Of a stretch of 64,000 nt of DNA, positions 1-11,870 are shown piece after piece. Below the pieces are notes generated by a model, which ran no database searches, was not told the origin of the DNA, and saw only the letters and a list, made by a program, of their open reading frames with translations. Where the stretch lies: NCBI GenBank assembly GCA_948474755.1, contig CAOLHI010001008.1, positions 682,001-746,000 on the forward strand, in the 5' to 3' direction. This DNA is from Ctenosaura bakeri. Lineage: Eukaryota; Chordata; Lepidosauria; Squamata; Iguanidae. Each line of letters begins with the position of its first letter. Within the stretch, counting starts at the first letter, position 1. The translations under genes were made by a program, and so were the position numbers.

Positions 1-544
1 TAGGGTATTACTATTTACTGTTGCACAAAAGCCTCCTCTCCCTTGCTTGTCTGTTGCAGTTAGTGAGCTCCCAGCTTGGCGAGCTCCAAGTTAATGTCCC
101 AATTCCCTAATAAGCTTTTGGCACGGCATTTACTCTCTAGACTTCTCAGTTGCCAGCAAAGTGGTGTTGATTGGGCTGTTCTCTTTCAGAGTTTCTTGCA
201 CTGTAGAATATTCACAGCAGTGTCACTGAGCCCCCACAAGGCTTGCATTAGTTGATCCAACTGAACGGAAAGGTCAAAATTGATTGAGCTCTACAGCTGC
301 TTAAGTAAACTCAAGGCTAGTCCAACAGAGGACAAATCTGCAGTGGATATGCTATTCCAGAAATTCAGTAACAAAAGCCCTTTTTAAACATATGTCATGT
401 AAATTGACATGACTGTATCACGCTATGTCAATACAGAGTATATTTTTGTACAGGCATAAAGTGTAGCCTGTTTTGCAAGTGGGTTCTTCTGGACCTGTGG
501 TGAAACATGGAAGTGATAAGCCAAAAGGTTTAGTTCGTACAGAT
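1..544. other. non-coding, nothing recognised
   Basis: Mixed-composition sequence with no open frame of note and no repeat I can name. Confidence 0.5.
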
Positions 545-850
545 GGGTTTACATACTCTTCAACATTTCACAGGTGAAAATCAAGACAGATGTGGCAACA
601 CATGATGTGGCAACACAACATCAAAATGTGATCAAGATGACAAAAACTATTAATGAGGAGGAACAGATAAGCTAGCAGAAGCTACAGCTGTTTGCTTTCA
701 CCTGAGTCTACTGGGAAGGGTGAAATTTAGTCCCCTCTTCTCCTCAACCCACCCAAGTGAATTAATTGAGTCCAAACTATTTTTGCATTTTAAACTGAGT
801 TTGCAGCAATTGGAGTTAGCTGAAGACAAAGGGGGAGGAGGAGGAGAAAG
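545..850 (+). repeat. unclassified interspersed repeat, copy 1
   Basis: This block aligns by eye with the reverse complements of 16256-16615 and 22266-22622. Shared landmarks in order are TTTCACAGRTGAAAA, a GATGACAAAAACTATTAATG-like stretch, CAGTTTGCTTTYRCCTGAGTC, CTGGGAAGG, AACTGA or AATTGA before a YTTTTGCAYTTTRAA run, GTTTGCAGCAAYTGRAGT, and a purine-rich end with GACAAAGGGGG. I do not recognise the family. No terminal inverted repeats or poly(A) tail are obvious. A short GGCC MITE begins a few bases downstream. Confidence 0.6.
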
Positions 851-855
851 TATGA

Positions 856-1057
856 GGGTGTTTCTGCACTACAGTGCTATAGTGCTATTATTCCACTTTC
901 CACATCATGTGGAATTCTGGAGTTTGTAGTTTATTGAGGTCCAAGAGTTCTCTGGCTGAGAATTCTAAAGGCCCCTCCCTAAACTACAAATCCCAGGATT
1001 CCGTAGGATGTTGAAAGTAGAATAATAAAATTATAGCAGTGTAGCATGGAAATGGGC
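856..1057. mobile_element. short palindromic GGCC-ended MITE (copy A)
   Basis: About 200 bp, near-palindromic, non-autonomous. The left end GGGTGTTTCTGCACTACAG and the right end GTAGCATGGAAATGGGC are degenerate versions of the family ends GGCCATTTCCGCAC and GTGCGGAAATGGCC. Internally it has the family sequence TATAGTGCTATTATTCCAC, then GGAATTCTGGAGTTTGTAG and its inverted counterpart. Flanks are TGA on the left and TCT on the right, so the 3-bp target duplication is not preserved. No coding capacity. Confidence 0.8.
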
Positions 1058-2769
1058 TCTCTCTTCTTGTGTCCTTACCAATGAAGCCTGTGACGGTGAT
1101 AGGACCAAGAGAAAGCCTTCCCTTGCAGAAAGCTCTGGTAAGTTCATACAGAGAGATACATCCTTTCAGATAGTCTGGACTTAGCTCAGTTAGGTTGAAA
1201 GTGAGTCATATAGTAAAATAGGCACATTTTGCCACGAAATAAAAACTGTATGGGTCTGTCATGCTGATTTTGTTCCATGTGGACAAACTAAAAAGCAATG
1301 AGGAAATGCTTGCTAGGATCTAGGAAGTGCTCCAAGGTGAACCTGAAGACCAAATTTTGCAAGACCATTCAATTGGGGTGAATTTTCAATGAGTTCTGAA
1401 AAGGTGACGTCAAATGTTCATTGAATTATTTGACTGCAACTTTCTCGTTTCTGTGTATTAAAAATGCATCAACCTATGATGTGTTGCATACTGACTGTAG
1501 TGCAGATGATTTTCACAAAAAACTGAGAAAATGAAAAAAAGAAGTATATGTGAACAGTTGGTAAAACATTTGGTAATTAGTGCAATTAGTAAAAATTTGT
1601 AAGAGTGTGAAATGGTAGGCAGCAGAATCCTAAATGTACAAAGGAGTGGATGTGTGAAAGACTAGAGTACTTTTTATTGGATATTATGGAGTAATGCACA
1701 GTGAAGGGATTAATCCATATTCATGATTTACTATCTCTTAATTTGATTAATTAGCTTTAATTGCATCTTTTTTTCCCCAGGATGAATAATGCATGAAGTA
1801 TTCAAGTGAAGTATTTTGTGTATATTGCATTTCATCTGTGAGAAGATGATGGTGGTGGTGATGATTATTGTATCTAGTTTCTCCATCCAATTGCTAGTCC
1901 CAATTAGAGTAGTCCCACTGAAACAATGGATTGACATAAGTGTTGATTTTACCGGCTACATTAGAAGATAATTCAAACAGTCTATTCTCCTTAAGACTAA
2001 TAATTAGATTTAGGCCAATGTATTTATGTTATAAGAAAGTTGTTAATCAGGACTTTCTTGTTTATTTACTCATTTCAAAACAGTCATAGTGTGCAGTCAG
2101 GAGGATTTAAAACACTTGTATTATGTGCAACCTCATGAGTAACTGCTTATTGCAATGAGCAAACACAAGGGAAAAGGGGGGAGGTAACACTGAACAGTAG
2201 CATATGAAGGCAGTGATGGATATGAATGGCTGTAGGGAAACAACTTGCTCTCCTGTTCAGAATTAAAACATGGGATACTGGGGATGCAGTAGACTAGGGT
2301 CACAACATTATTTAAAAATTTAGATACCAAAGGAGGGATGGCTTTCTTGGTATAAAATACAGAGCAGAGACAAGGGTCTCAGCCTGACTAGTTCCTTTGC
2401 TCACTTCTGGGTGGAAACTCCCAGCTCTGGTGTCTGTCTGAATTTCTATAGGCTGATAATAGAACTTACTCTGTGGAGATCAACCTTCCACATGGCACCC
2501 TCCATGGCCCTTTCCACACCTTATCTTTTCCAGGTCACATCCGGTGGGGATACCAGCAGCAGCTCTGCCAGGAGGGGAGCATGACAGGAGTTCTCCCCTC
2601 TACACTAGCTGCCTCCGCAATGAAGGAAGCACAATGGCCCCGGCTCATCCTTCTGCAGCATAGCCAGATATTTTCCCATGCTGCACTGAGGCAAGAAGCA
2701 TAGTCATTGCACTTCTGGACCCTCCACGGAACAGATAAGTGTGGGATTGCAGCACAATCATGGGAAAAC
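1058..2769. other. non-coding, little recognised
   Basis: Mostly AT-rich with no supported gene. At 2513 the sequence GGCCCTTTCCACAC resembles a left end of the GC-rich GGCC elements, but I could not find the matching right end downstream, so it is not called as an element. Confidence 0.45.
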
Positions 2770-2862
2770 CTGTCAATGATTTGTTCCATGAATCTGCTGT
2801 TGGGGGACAGGAGAATGACAGGACTGTATCGACATCATAGAGAACCATTGTCACGGTCCCAT
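2770..2862 (+). repeat. short repeat shared with 37204-37289 (inverted)
   Basis: The segment from CTGTCAATGATTT to CACGGTCCCA matches the reverse complement of 37204-37289 with small gaps. Shared blocks include CTGTCAATGATTT, GACATCAT or AACATCAT, and GGTCCCA. It is probably an interspersed repeat or DNA-transposon fragment. Family unknown. Confidence 0.45.
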
Positions 2863-4036
2863 CCTTGTCCCATCTCTACGGCGGGTTGGGAGGGTGATGA
2901 GGAAAGGTGTAATGCAGGGCAGTGCTCTGTTTCAGCCCCTGACCCCTATAAAACAAGGAAACTTCATGAAGGACTCCCTTCCACAAAATTATACCCCTTA
3001 GATGTCCACCAGTTCTGTAAATGCTATTCTACTTAAGGGGAGGGGAAGTCTAAAGTTTATCTCTTCACTTTCAGTGAGACATCGAATATGGCTTGAAGTC
3101 TCTTCTGCAACTGTGACAGAATGATGAATCACAGCATACCTAAATAAGAATGTCCCTGAGAGAAAGGGAGGAAAAAAAGAGGAGGGGTTCAATGAATGAG
3201 CAAGCAATTAGGGTCTGAGTGGAGAAAAAAACAGGAGATGCTGCTTCTAAGGCTGCATATGCACATGGCAACCTGCAACGATGGCCTTTTCTGGTTGACA
3301 ATGTGGTTAGGGGAAGAGGGAGGCAGGACTTTACCACTGAGGCCAGAATGTCACAAATATGGAACAAAAAGAGTGAAGGATTACTCAGTCTCAAAATGCA
3401 TGTTTCAAAAGACATGTGTGCAGTTGGGTCAAGAAATAGGTCTCCTTTAAAAGCATTTTGAAAAGCTGCAGCTGAAAGCTGAAAACTACAGAAAAAGGTA
3501 ACCCTCTGAGATTTGCCCATTGTTTCAAGTTTCTCTGGGCCTATCGAGATGGACTGGGGAAATCAGAAAGTCCCTGGTTTTGTTCCTGCCCCCTGCTTTT
3601 TTTTTTTTATCTATATTATGTTTTCTCCATCCTGAAGTATTCTCAAGAACTCCCACCACTTACAAGGACTTTTTCCCTTTCCCAGGTCAGTTTAAATTAA
3701 CCCAATATTTCTCAAAATGAAATGTAACTCTCCATGAGTATTAGCCTGTGTTATCCCAGAACTAGCTAAAATGGCCACCACCACCAAGGAACATAGTCAC
3801 TATTCCCAGGGGAGAAGATTCATGAGATCAAATGAGGGAAAGAGGAATGCTAGCAATAAAAAAAAGTTAATGCTTAACTAATTTAATATTGATGCAACAC
3901 TTTAACAGCTGGACTATAACTTCTGAATAATAATTAAAAACTGCTCTGTGAACTGGTGAAAGTCAATTTCTGAAATGTTGTCTGAGTCTAGATGTTACAC
4001 ACGATCAGTGGGATGGGTGTGGGGAAGGACACAAGA
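2863..4036. other. non-coding, nothing recognised
   Basis: Several overlapping short open frames on both strands (for example 3140-3520 minus) have no recognisable domain and look like chance. No repeat could be named. Confidence 0.45.
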
Positions 4037-4040
4037 AGGG

Positions 4041-4918
4041 TGTTACCTTAAGAGGCTGGAGACCTTGAGGTCCACCTGCAATGCCAGCATCTCCTTAGAA
4101 TTTTGGGGGAATTAGAGCTCAAAGGAGGCCTGTGAAAGCAGGGTAGAAGCAGGGTCTTTTCACCTATGTATACCAGTGTTAACGGTAGAGAAGAATCCAG
4201 TTAAAATTAAACAAAGTGTTTTATTCAAATTGACAAACACATGAGAAATCAGGCACTCTTAAGAACCATACAAGGCTATCAGAAAGTGAGGCAAGAAAGG
4301 TTGGGTAGAAAGAGATAGGTGGAAAGGGGGAGGAAGTCACAGCAGAGTGGCTCAGACAGTGTCTGAGGGCAACACAGAGGAACGGAAGTCGAAAGCACCA
4401 TGTGCAGCATAATATCCCAATGTACTACAGTTTGATAGAGCTGAAGTTAGGATTTATATACTTTATTTCATGCCCTGAAAGGGGTGGGGGTGTTGACAAA
4501 GCTGTAATGGCTTTCCCATGGAACTGACAAAGGAGTCTGTAATGGAATGATTGCCCTAATTCTAGGTAACAAGACATTGATGGGAGTGATGACAGTCTCT
4601 TAATGTCTTGATCAGGCAGGGGGTATATGGAAGATTTCTGTAATAAGGGATGGTCCCTGTGTGCTTCACCTAGGCACTTGCTCCTTCCAGTGTGTGTATG
4701 TGAACAGACCCTGAGATGTTGAAAGGATTAGCATAGACCATTAGTGTCTGGGTTTCCCACAAAATCCTGTCTAAACTAATGACCTGACCACGACTCTTAT
4801 CAGCCTGACCTGGTGCTCTTCCACCCAGCATGCCTTCAATCATGTTTTTTCAGTCATAAATATGTTCAATTACAAAAATAGAGCATCCCACAGAAGGGGG
4901 TTATAGGCTATAGTAACA
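4041..4918 (-). mobile_element. solo LTR, TGTTAC/GTAACA family
   Basis: The 878-bp block begins TGTTACC and ends GTAACA, forming the short terminal inverted repeat of an LTR. It is flanked by an exact 4-bp duplication AGGG (4037-4040 and 4919-4922). A reversed polyadenylation signal (TTTATT in GTGTTTTATTCAAATTG near 4220) places the LTR on the minus strand. No internal retroelement sequence flanks it, so it is a solo LTR, the product of LTR-LTR recombination. It is the most divergent of the five copies. A 4-bp duplication fits Ty3/gypsy-type or gammaretrovirus-like elements; which one cannot be decided here. Confidence 0.8.
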
Positions 4919-4922
4919 AGGG

Positions 4923-5984
4923 GGAAGGAAGGGAGGAAAACCTGGGATAGTTCAAGAAAGTGTTTGGATGCAAAACCATGAATATGAAAGTAAAATCAGA
5001 ACAAAAAGAAATGGAAAGTCTTAATACTTGCAGAGAGTTCCCCCACCTTTCTGAATAAGTCCTCTGCTACTCAGATTGTTGAGATTATATTTATACTAAA
5101 TTTATAGAAGAGATCTCTAAGGTACTGTCTTTTGTGCCACTATTTGAAAAAATATCTTCATGCCCTTTGAGTCTGTTTAGGCTTAGGCCTTTGAGAATTG
5201 GCATGTGGGTGATCTCTCTTAACATGCATTCCTTATTTTAATCAAACATCTGTAAACATCTACCTTTTGGAAAAAAACAATCAGTACTGGGAGATGCAGT
5301 GGCAGGTACATGGAAGATGAATTAAGATGCTGTTCTTCCTCCAGTGCTAATTTTTTTCCTAATTAGTCTCTATTAATATTATGCTGCAGATACGGTTTCT
5401 CTTGTTTGTTTGTTTCTAACTACCTTGTCAATAACACAAATCACATCAAAAATGAGTAAGACCTATCTTCCATTACCAGCTCTCATCTTCTTTTTCAAAC
5501 TTTGTAAACTTCTGTCTTTTCTTGTCTCACTTAATATATACGGAAACGGGGGAGCCATGTCATGGTGGAATTGGCATTTTGTTCAGATGAGCTGGTTGCA
5601 GCATTATCATCCCTATCTAAAGATTTATTTTCATTAATGTGAAAGCTAAAAATAGCCCTGTGATTCATCAGATTTCATCTGTCTCATCAAATGTTGCCAG
5701 TGAACCTCAAATGGAAGAGTTTACTGTTAAAATTATGTCCAGATTGACAGGTTTCAAATTTCTCTGTATCTACATGCTATGTCAGTTTCTAATTTAGGCG
5801 CATCCACCAAGATAGGTAGATGGGTTTTTTTTTTCTGCATATGGAAGTCTTCCTAAGAGATGAAAGGAGAACATTTCATATGATCAAAAAAATAGAGAGA
5901 TCTGTTTTGAAAAGAAGTATTTTGGCAGATAATTGCAGAACATCCAAAATGAATCTGCTTTTTTGAATGATCAGTGGCTTAATA
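4923..5984. other. non-coding, nothing recognised
   Basis: AT-rich sequence with no supported gene or named repeat. Confidence 0.45.
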
Positions 5985-6105
5985 TTACAGAAAGGAGATT
6001 TCAGCTAAGCATTAGGAAGAAAACCTCACTTCTCTTAAGAGCTGGTTAATAGTGAGTTGGATTTCACACTCCTCTTCTTTGGAGGATTTTGAACAGAGGT
6101 TGGAT
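5985..6105 (+). mobile_element. CR1 LINE 3' region, upstream half (interrupted)
   Basis: Matches the CR1 3' region known from squamates: GAGATTTCAGCTAAGCATTA, AAGAGCTGGTTAATAGTG, CTTCTTTGGAGG, GAACAGAGGTTGGAT. It stops at GGAT where an LTR begins and resumes at 7253 with GGATGGCCAT. It is the outermost layer of a three-element nest. Confidence 0.8.
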
Positions 6106-7252
6106 TGTTACCCCAAAACATGGGTGCTACAAGGGCCCACCATCAATGCCAGTACCTCTATTCAAAAGTGGGGAATAATTAGCTCAGTCAGCAGGCCTGC
6201 AAGAGAGGGTAACATAGCGAGATGTTCTACCAATGTTTACAGGGTCCTTTCAGGAAAGAACCAGCCAGAGAGTTTAAATTGTAAACTAAAAATATGTTTT
6301 ATTGAAAGAAATTTGCACATGCATGCAAAGATCCAAGTGCTCACACAAGCATACAAGGGCTAGCCAAAAGTAAAGGGAAGAAACTGGTGATAGAGGACTT
6401 TAAGGGATGAGGGTATAATTATCAGTCCAGAGAGCAGCAAGAAAAGCAGTGATGTGGCTTAGGTAGGTACCTAAGGACAGTTCTCATTCAGGAATCAAAT
6501 GGACAGTGTGGCATTCAGACAGGTGACAGACTGTACTGGACAGCCTGAAATCAGGGATTATTATATTCAAAGAATATCCTGCAGGAATGAGTGTGAATCA
6601 CTCTTCCAGCCAAGCAGACAATGGCAGTTGCAATGCAAACAATGAAGTCTGGAAAGAGCTAATGATCTTAGTGTTTAGGTGACAAAAGAATAATGGTTGT
6701 TGCAATAGCCCAGTATTGTTGAGAGGTAGAGAAACAATAGGGAAACATCCAGGTGTTCAGGGTCAGAGTTTAAGACAATCACAATTTGAGGAGGATTTCC
6801 CCTTTCAGCTCTGTGATGTCCAGCTCATTATCTTTAAGCCTACTGCCTCAAGAGGGTCCATGCCATTAGCCTGAAAAATGACCTGGTTTCTGAAAAAGTT
6901 GGTGCGGCTGACCAGCCTTGCTATTACAATCAGTAATAATGTACAATCAGTGGAATATGTTGCCTCAGTGGAGTGTGGTGGGGTCTCCTTCTTTGGAGGT
7001 TTTTAAGCAGAGGCTAGATGGCCATCTATTGGGAATGCTTTGATGTGTGTTCCTGTATAGCAGGGAGTTGACCTGGATGGCCCCTGTGGTCTCTTCCAAG
7101 TCTTTGATTCTATAATTCTATGCTTCTTCCAGCATGAACCCCCCCCCCAGTCATCTCAGGAATTAGTTATATCAACACCATTTAACAGTGCAAATTAAAT
7201 AATATTTGCCAATTAAACCAAGCCAGTCGTGGGAGTGTGCAGTGCCATAACA
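6106..7252 (-). mobile_element. solo LTR, TGTTAC family, carrying a nested CR1
   Basis: Begins TGTTACCCC and ends CATAACA. It is flanked by an exact 4-bp duplication GGAT (6102-6105 and 7253-7256). CR1 sequence before and after joins in register across it, which proves the insertion. The reversed polyadenylation signal (ATATGTTTTATTGAAAG near 6295) gives minus orientation. It is closest to the copy at 34770-35792; both share AAAGAACCAGCCAG or GAAGAACCAGCCAG and AAGATCCAAG. A second CR1 3' end (about 6935-7128) sits inside it, so the LTR's own length is roughly 950 bp. Confidence 0.85.
6935..7128 (+). mobile_element. CR1 LINE 3' end nested inside the LTR
   Basis: A classic CR1 3' end: AGTGGAATATGTTGCCTC, CTTCTTTGGAGGTTTTTAAG, GCTAGATGGCC, GACCTGGATGGCCCCTG, GGTCTCTTCC, ending with the ATTCTATA/ATTCTATG-type tail. 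The left boundary is approximate. LTR sequence resumes after it (TTTGCCAATTAAACC, as at 35690 in the related copy). It is 5'-truncated, as CR1 copies usually are. Confidence 0.8.
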
Positions 7253-7345
7253 GGATGGCCATGCTTAGGGAGTGTGGATTCTTGAACTGGCAGGGAGTTG
7301 GGTGACATTTGGATTCCTTTCCAAATCTATAAATCTACCATGATT
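7253..7345 (+). mobile_element. CR1 LINE 3' region, downstream half
   Basis: Continues the CR1 interrupted at 6105: GGATGGCCATGCTTAGGGAG, GGCAGGGAGTTGG, GGATTCCTTTCCAAATCTAT. It is more diverged than the nested CR1 at 6935-7128, which fits it being the older layer. Confidence 0.7.
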
Positions 7346-10300
7346 TGATTCCCTCCTCTTGCTGTTCTTTCAACTTTGTAGTCTCCTAATACTGTGTGCC
7401 CTTACCAGACACCAAGAAGCTCTTTCTCATTCTTGGTTATCATATATTAGCTCCCCCAAACCTGCTGGCCATATATGCACATTATGTGGATGATTTCTTC
7501 ATTGTGGAAATAATCACGCAGGAGTTAACCATCACTACACATACATTGCTAATTTCCACTCATTACTGCTTATATGTCCCCATCCACCCACTCTTTATCT
7601 ATATGACTCTAACAGTTTCTGACATTTGGTTAGTTAAGGGTTACCTTTGCTGTTCAACAAAGCTTGGTTTGATCTCAAATGTCCATAAGGCTTTGATTCT
7701 TCTCTCCACTAGCTTACACACACAGAGAGAGAGAGAGAGTAAGGAAGGGAAGGATTGTTTCAAGTCAAAGATTTGTTTACACAGTACAGCTTGAATGGCT
7801 GCAAATGATGCCCTTATGCTTTGGAACACAAAGGTTTATCAAACGCAAAGCAAGATGTGACTGCAGTATGACTCATGCCTTTCAGCCATTTCACATTTTT
7901 ACATCCTTGATGTTACTATTTTTCTTGTCATTTTCATGCCAAGAGTACAGGAGAAGCACAGCTAATGTCTTTGCTTGGCATTTCTCATGTGCCACTAAGC
8001 CATAGATCTGGAAGCATTTCCTGTGCCTTAAGAAAGAGAACCTGGGATATCATTACCTATGCAGGAGATGTACACATTCAGACAGAGAAGGTTAAGCACC
8101 TTCCCTAGAAATCTCATTTTGGCATGCAGTGGGAAAGAACTTTTCACCAAACAACTAAGGAAAACACAAAGAAACTATAATTTTCCAATTCCTTATAAGT
8201 CCCAGATACTAATCACAATGTGATACAGTGATGGAGAAGCTTGCAAATGCTTCTTTCTAATTCTGCAGTGGATGCTGCAGTCCCCAGGCTTGTTCTAGGA
8301 CATAGCTCAGGGAAAATCGTGAGCCTTGGGAGCAATGGCCAAGGTCATGTTGAGTTTTGGTGGTGCATAATGCTCTGCTGGTAAAAGGATCGTCTGATAT
8401 AGACTTTCCAACAGGAATATTTCTGTCCAAAGCAGCTTATTGCTTCACGTTCGGCTTCAAAAAGGTCCTCAGAAAGAAGGCATTGTGAGGAAGCTTAGCA
8501 AATCTCCTATCCTTTTCCACAGGCAATTTCCCAAGCCACATTTCTCATAATGCTATAGCTCCAAGAACCCTGCCAAATCCTACCACTGTGCAGATGTAAG
8601 CACATTTTGTGTGGCAGGCCCCCCATTTTTTTCCCTCACTCTCAGGCTCTTCTGCTTTGTTGCTACTTGTACAAAGAAGGCACCCCCTTACATGAGCAAC
8701 AAGATGTCTTCAGAAAGGCACTATCCTTGTAAAATCTAGACCATAATAATGGCTGAGCTATTTTGACCAAGACTGGGAAAACTATCTAATATGGTTAAGT
8801 TAAACCTTGGGAGATCTTCTGTCCAGGCCATGGACAGCCAGATATCTATAGACCTGATGAACCTGTTTATGCCTTCAAAGCATGTTGGAGCAAGAGTATC
8901 TTCCCGGCTTCATGACTTCACCAGAAAGAGATGTGTTAAATGAACACCTCACAGCTGTTAAGACTGAAGCAGCAGGTCCCATCCATCAGCTCTGAAACCT
9001 GCTATGGAAAAAGACAGAAAAAAATATCTATCAGCAACACCATGATGGGCACACATTTGTACCAGTGCATGAATATAGAGCTCCCCAGAGAGCTCTACAA
9101 GCATAAATGATGTCAGCTATTTTTGGAATTAAGCTAAGTGGAGCTATAGGGACAGAAAGAATATTTTAAACTGTTTAAAAAAACCTGTTGAATATTACAT
9201 TTTTTGAGTGCCAAGGAACCTTGACGAGAAGAACTCTGGGGTGGTAAGAATCTTCACACTTTGGGATTAATTTTGTGCAAATTTCACACATGGTTCTTTT
9301 TCACAGAAAAGAACATTTTTGACATAGGAAAGTGATATTTCTATGCAGAAATGTTTCCTGTGCAGAAAAAGCTGTTGTGGACTTATTCGCATGTGAGTGG
9401 TTTGCATAGAAAACTTCTTCTTCTATGAAGAAATATTTCCTACATAGGAAATACTTTTTTGTTTTGCGCATAAAATTCTGTTTTCTGGAGGAGGGAAAGG
9501 CTGTTTTCCAGACAAAACAACCATGTGTGAATGTTGGATAGAATTAGTCCTGAATTTTGAATACGTTTCAAAAGTTGCATAGTTTTCAAAGATTTTCACA
9601 CAGCAGGAATAATATTGCTAAAATTGCTCCCTACAAGAGGGAATTTAGCAAATTATTCCATCTCTAATTTGGAATTTATCTATCTCTTGTCACCGTTGAT
9701 GAAAAATTCATCTTCCCTGTAATTCCTTCCCAAGAATGGTTTGGGCCATCTCATATTATAATCTCTCTTTCTGTCTGTGTATATTTATATTTAATTATTT
9801 CCAATTTCTATTTGACATGCTGAATGAAATATTGAAAGCAAATGGAGTACCAGCTGGATGCTTAGCATAGTAACCATGTCCCATTTTTTCGTCACAACTT
9901 AAGAGTATGATTTTATTATGATTTACATTATTTTATTATGCTCATGGTGTAGTGGCAGAATCTGGATGAGTGAACTACAGGGAGTATGTATCATTCCAAT
10001 ACTATATTCTATATCCATTTATTTTGTGTATCTGATTGCCAGAAGAGTAGTATACACATGAGCTATTACCTTTCCAAACAATTTGTTTGTCATCTAAGAA
10101 CCAGAGAATCATGTTTCAAGAAATATTTATGTGGATCTATAGCTTAAATATGAAACAATACAGAGAAGGGGGAGAGAACAGAAAGATAGATGATGTCCCT
10201 GTAGGAAGGTCAGATGGTCTTCTTATCGAGCAGGATATGATTCCAGATCAGTAGCTCCATGAAATAAAGAGAAAGGTTAAAGGCTGTCTTCTTTCTTACT

Positions 10301-10879
10301 AGTGCAAATACTAAATACAGGCAACCCCTACCTAAACTGTCAGAGGGCTTGAGTACAGGGATATGAGAAGCACTCACCTTGAGAAAATCAAAGACCAATA
10401 GTCCATCCTGTATCTAGTAGTTGCCAGCCAGATACTTCCACAAAAAGGACAAAAAAAAGAGTGATAGATCTCTCCCACTATATGTTATTCATAGAAACTG
10501 AGATTTAGTTTCATACTGCCTCTGTATGTAGATGCTTTGTTTAGCTATTGCAGCCAGCTCATCAACTGACAGCTGCTCAGTTATATGAATTCTTCTTTAA
10601 AATAGTTTTGCAAACCCTGGAATAAAGACAGCCATGAATTTTTCAAGTTTCCTCTTAAAGTCATCTAATTATGGCTGTAATTCTTTACTAAGTTTCTTCT
10701 TATGTTACACAATGAGTAATTTTAGGAAATTTTTTTCCTGTTCTGACAGTCTTCAAAATCCACACAGTATTCAAAACCTATTCACAGGTTGGAATTTATT
10801 CCATTCAAAAGTTGTACATGGTTATTATGCAGAGAAAACAGCAAAAAAGGCAAATCACACGTGTGTAAATTTTGTGCAG
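7346..10879. other. non-coding, largely unrecognised
   Basis: Contains a short (GA)n run at about 7724-7738. The 132-codon open frame at 7396-7794 has no recognisable motif and ends in simple repeat, so I treat it as chance. From 9240 to 9560 related TTTCC/GGAAA-rich words recur (see findings). Nothing else could be named. Confidence 0.45.
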
Positions 10880-11175
10880 AATTTTAGTTGATCATAAATT
10901 GATCGTGAGCCAGCAGTGTGATGATACAGCAGAGAAGATGAATGCTATCTTAGCATGCATAATTAGAACCATGGTTTGCATGTCAAAAGAAGCAATGGTC
11001 CCACTATATTCTGTGTTGTCCATGCCTCATCTGCAGTACTGCACTCATTTCTGTGTCCCTCGTTTTAAGAAGAATATTGACAAGTTGGAACAAGTTTAGA
11101 GAAGGATAATAAAGATATGAAGGACAGGACATATGCAGAGAGATAGAAGGAGCTGCGAATGTTCTACTTGGTGAA
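10880..11175 (+). mobile_element. CR1/L3-type LINE ORF2 C-terminal fragment (interrupted)
   Basis: Matches the C-terminal ORF2 region of CR1-clade LINEs at DNA level: GAGCCAGCAGTGTGATGATA, a degenerate Leu-Gln-Tyr-Cys motif (CTGCAGTACTGCAC), and TTGACAAGTTGGAACA followed by AGAGAAGGATAATAAAGAT. The reading frame has stops, so it is dead. It stops at about GATAAG, where a GC-rich insertion begins. Confidence 0.8.
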
Positions 11176-11410
11176 GATAAGATAAGTGACAGAACTTGGA
11201 GTGTGTGGAGGTGGGGTGGGAGGGGTAGAGCTACGCTGATTGTGGGCATGTCCTCGGTGCATGGGGGTGTGGCCTCGGGACATGGGGTGTGGCCCTTGTG
11301 CATGAAGGCATGGCCAGGGCATGCAGGTGCGTGGCTACAAGCAAGGACACCCCAAAAACATTGCTGCCTGGGGCAAAACGCCCCCCTGCCCCCTGATTCC
11401 TATGCAACTG
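11176..11410. mobile_element. unclassified GC-rich insertion in CR1
   Basis: About 235 bp rich in GGTGTGG, GCATGG and GGGGCAAAAC words. It separates two CR1 pieces that join in register. GATAAG occurs on both sides (just before 11176 and at about 11411-11416), a plausible 6-bp target duplication. No clear terminal inverted repeats. Family not recognised. Confidence 0.55.
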
Positions 11411-11675
11411 GATAAGATGGAGGTGGCACAATTACACTCTTTAAATATTTCAAGGGCTGCCACACAGAGGAGGGTGCAGGCTTGTTCTCTGCTGCCTCAG
11501 ACACTAGACTTTCACTGAACATTAGAAGGAACTTATTGACAGAGCAGTTTGCCAATGGAACCAATTTTCTGGAAAGGTGGTGAGGTCTCATTCTCTGGAT
11601 ATTTTCAAATGTTGTAGCACAAGGGGCCATAGGGCCCTTTTCGACTGTATGATCCTTCGATCAGTTGTACATCAG
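11411..11675 (+). mobile_element. CR1/L3-type LINE, continuation to 3' region
   Basis: Continues the interrupted element: TTTAAATATTTCAAGGG, TGTTCTCTGCTGCCTCAGA, GAACATTAGAAGGAACTT, AGGTCTCATTCTCTGGAT, GACTGTATGATCCTTCGATC. Typical CR1/L3 tail sequence. Confidence 0.75.
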
Positions 11676-11767
11676 ATTCTAAGCATAACAGATAGAAAGC
11701 TGGGACATAAATGAACTTACGTAAAAAGCCAGGGAGAATGACAATGTAATAATAAATCCTTTTGTGC

Positions 11768-11870
11768 AAAGAAATCATAAAATCATAGAGCTGGAAGATA
11801 CCCCAAGGACCATCAAGTCCAACTCCCTGCTCAATATAGAATCTCCAGCTAAAGCATTCTCAGCAGGTCA
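11768..11870 (-). mobile_element. CR1 LINE 3' end, minus strand
   Basis: AATCATAAAATCATAGAGCT, GGAAGATACCCCAAGGACCA and AGTCCAACTCCCTGCTC are the reverse complement of the squamate CR1 3' end, beginning with its octamer tail. A short 5'-truncated copy. Confidence 0.75.
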
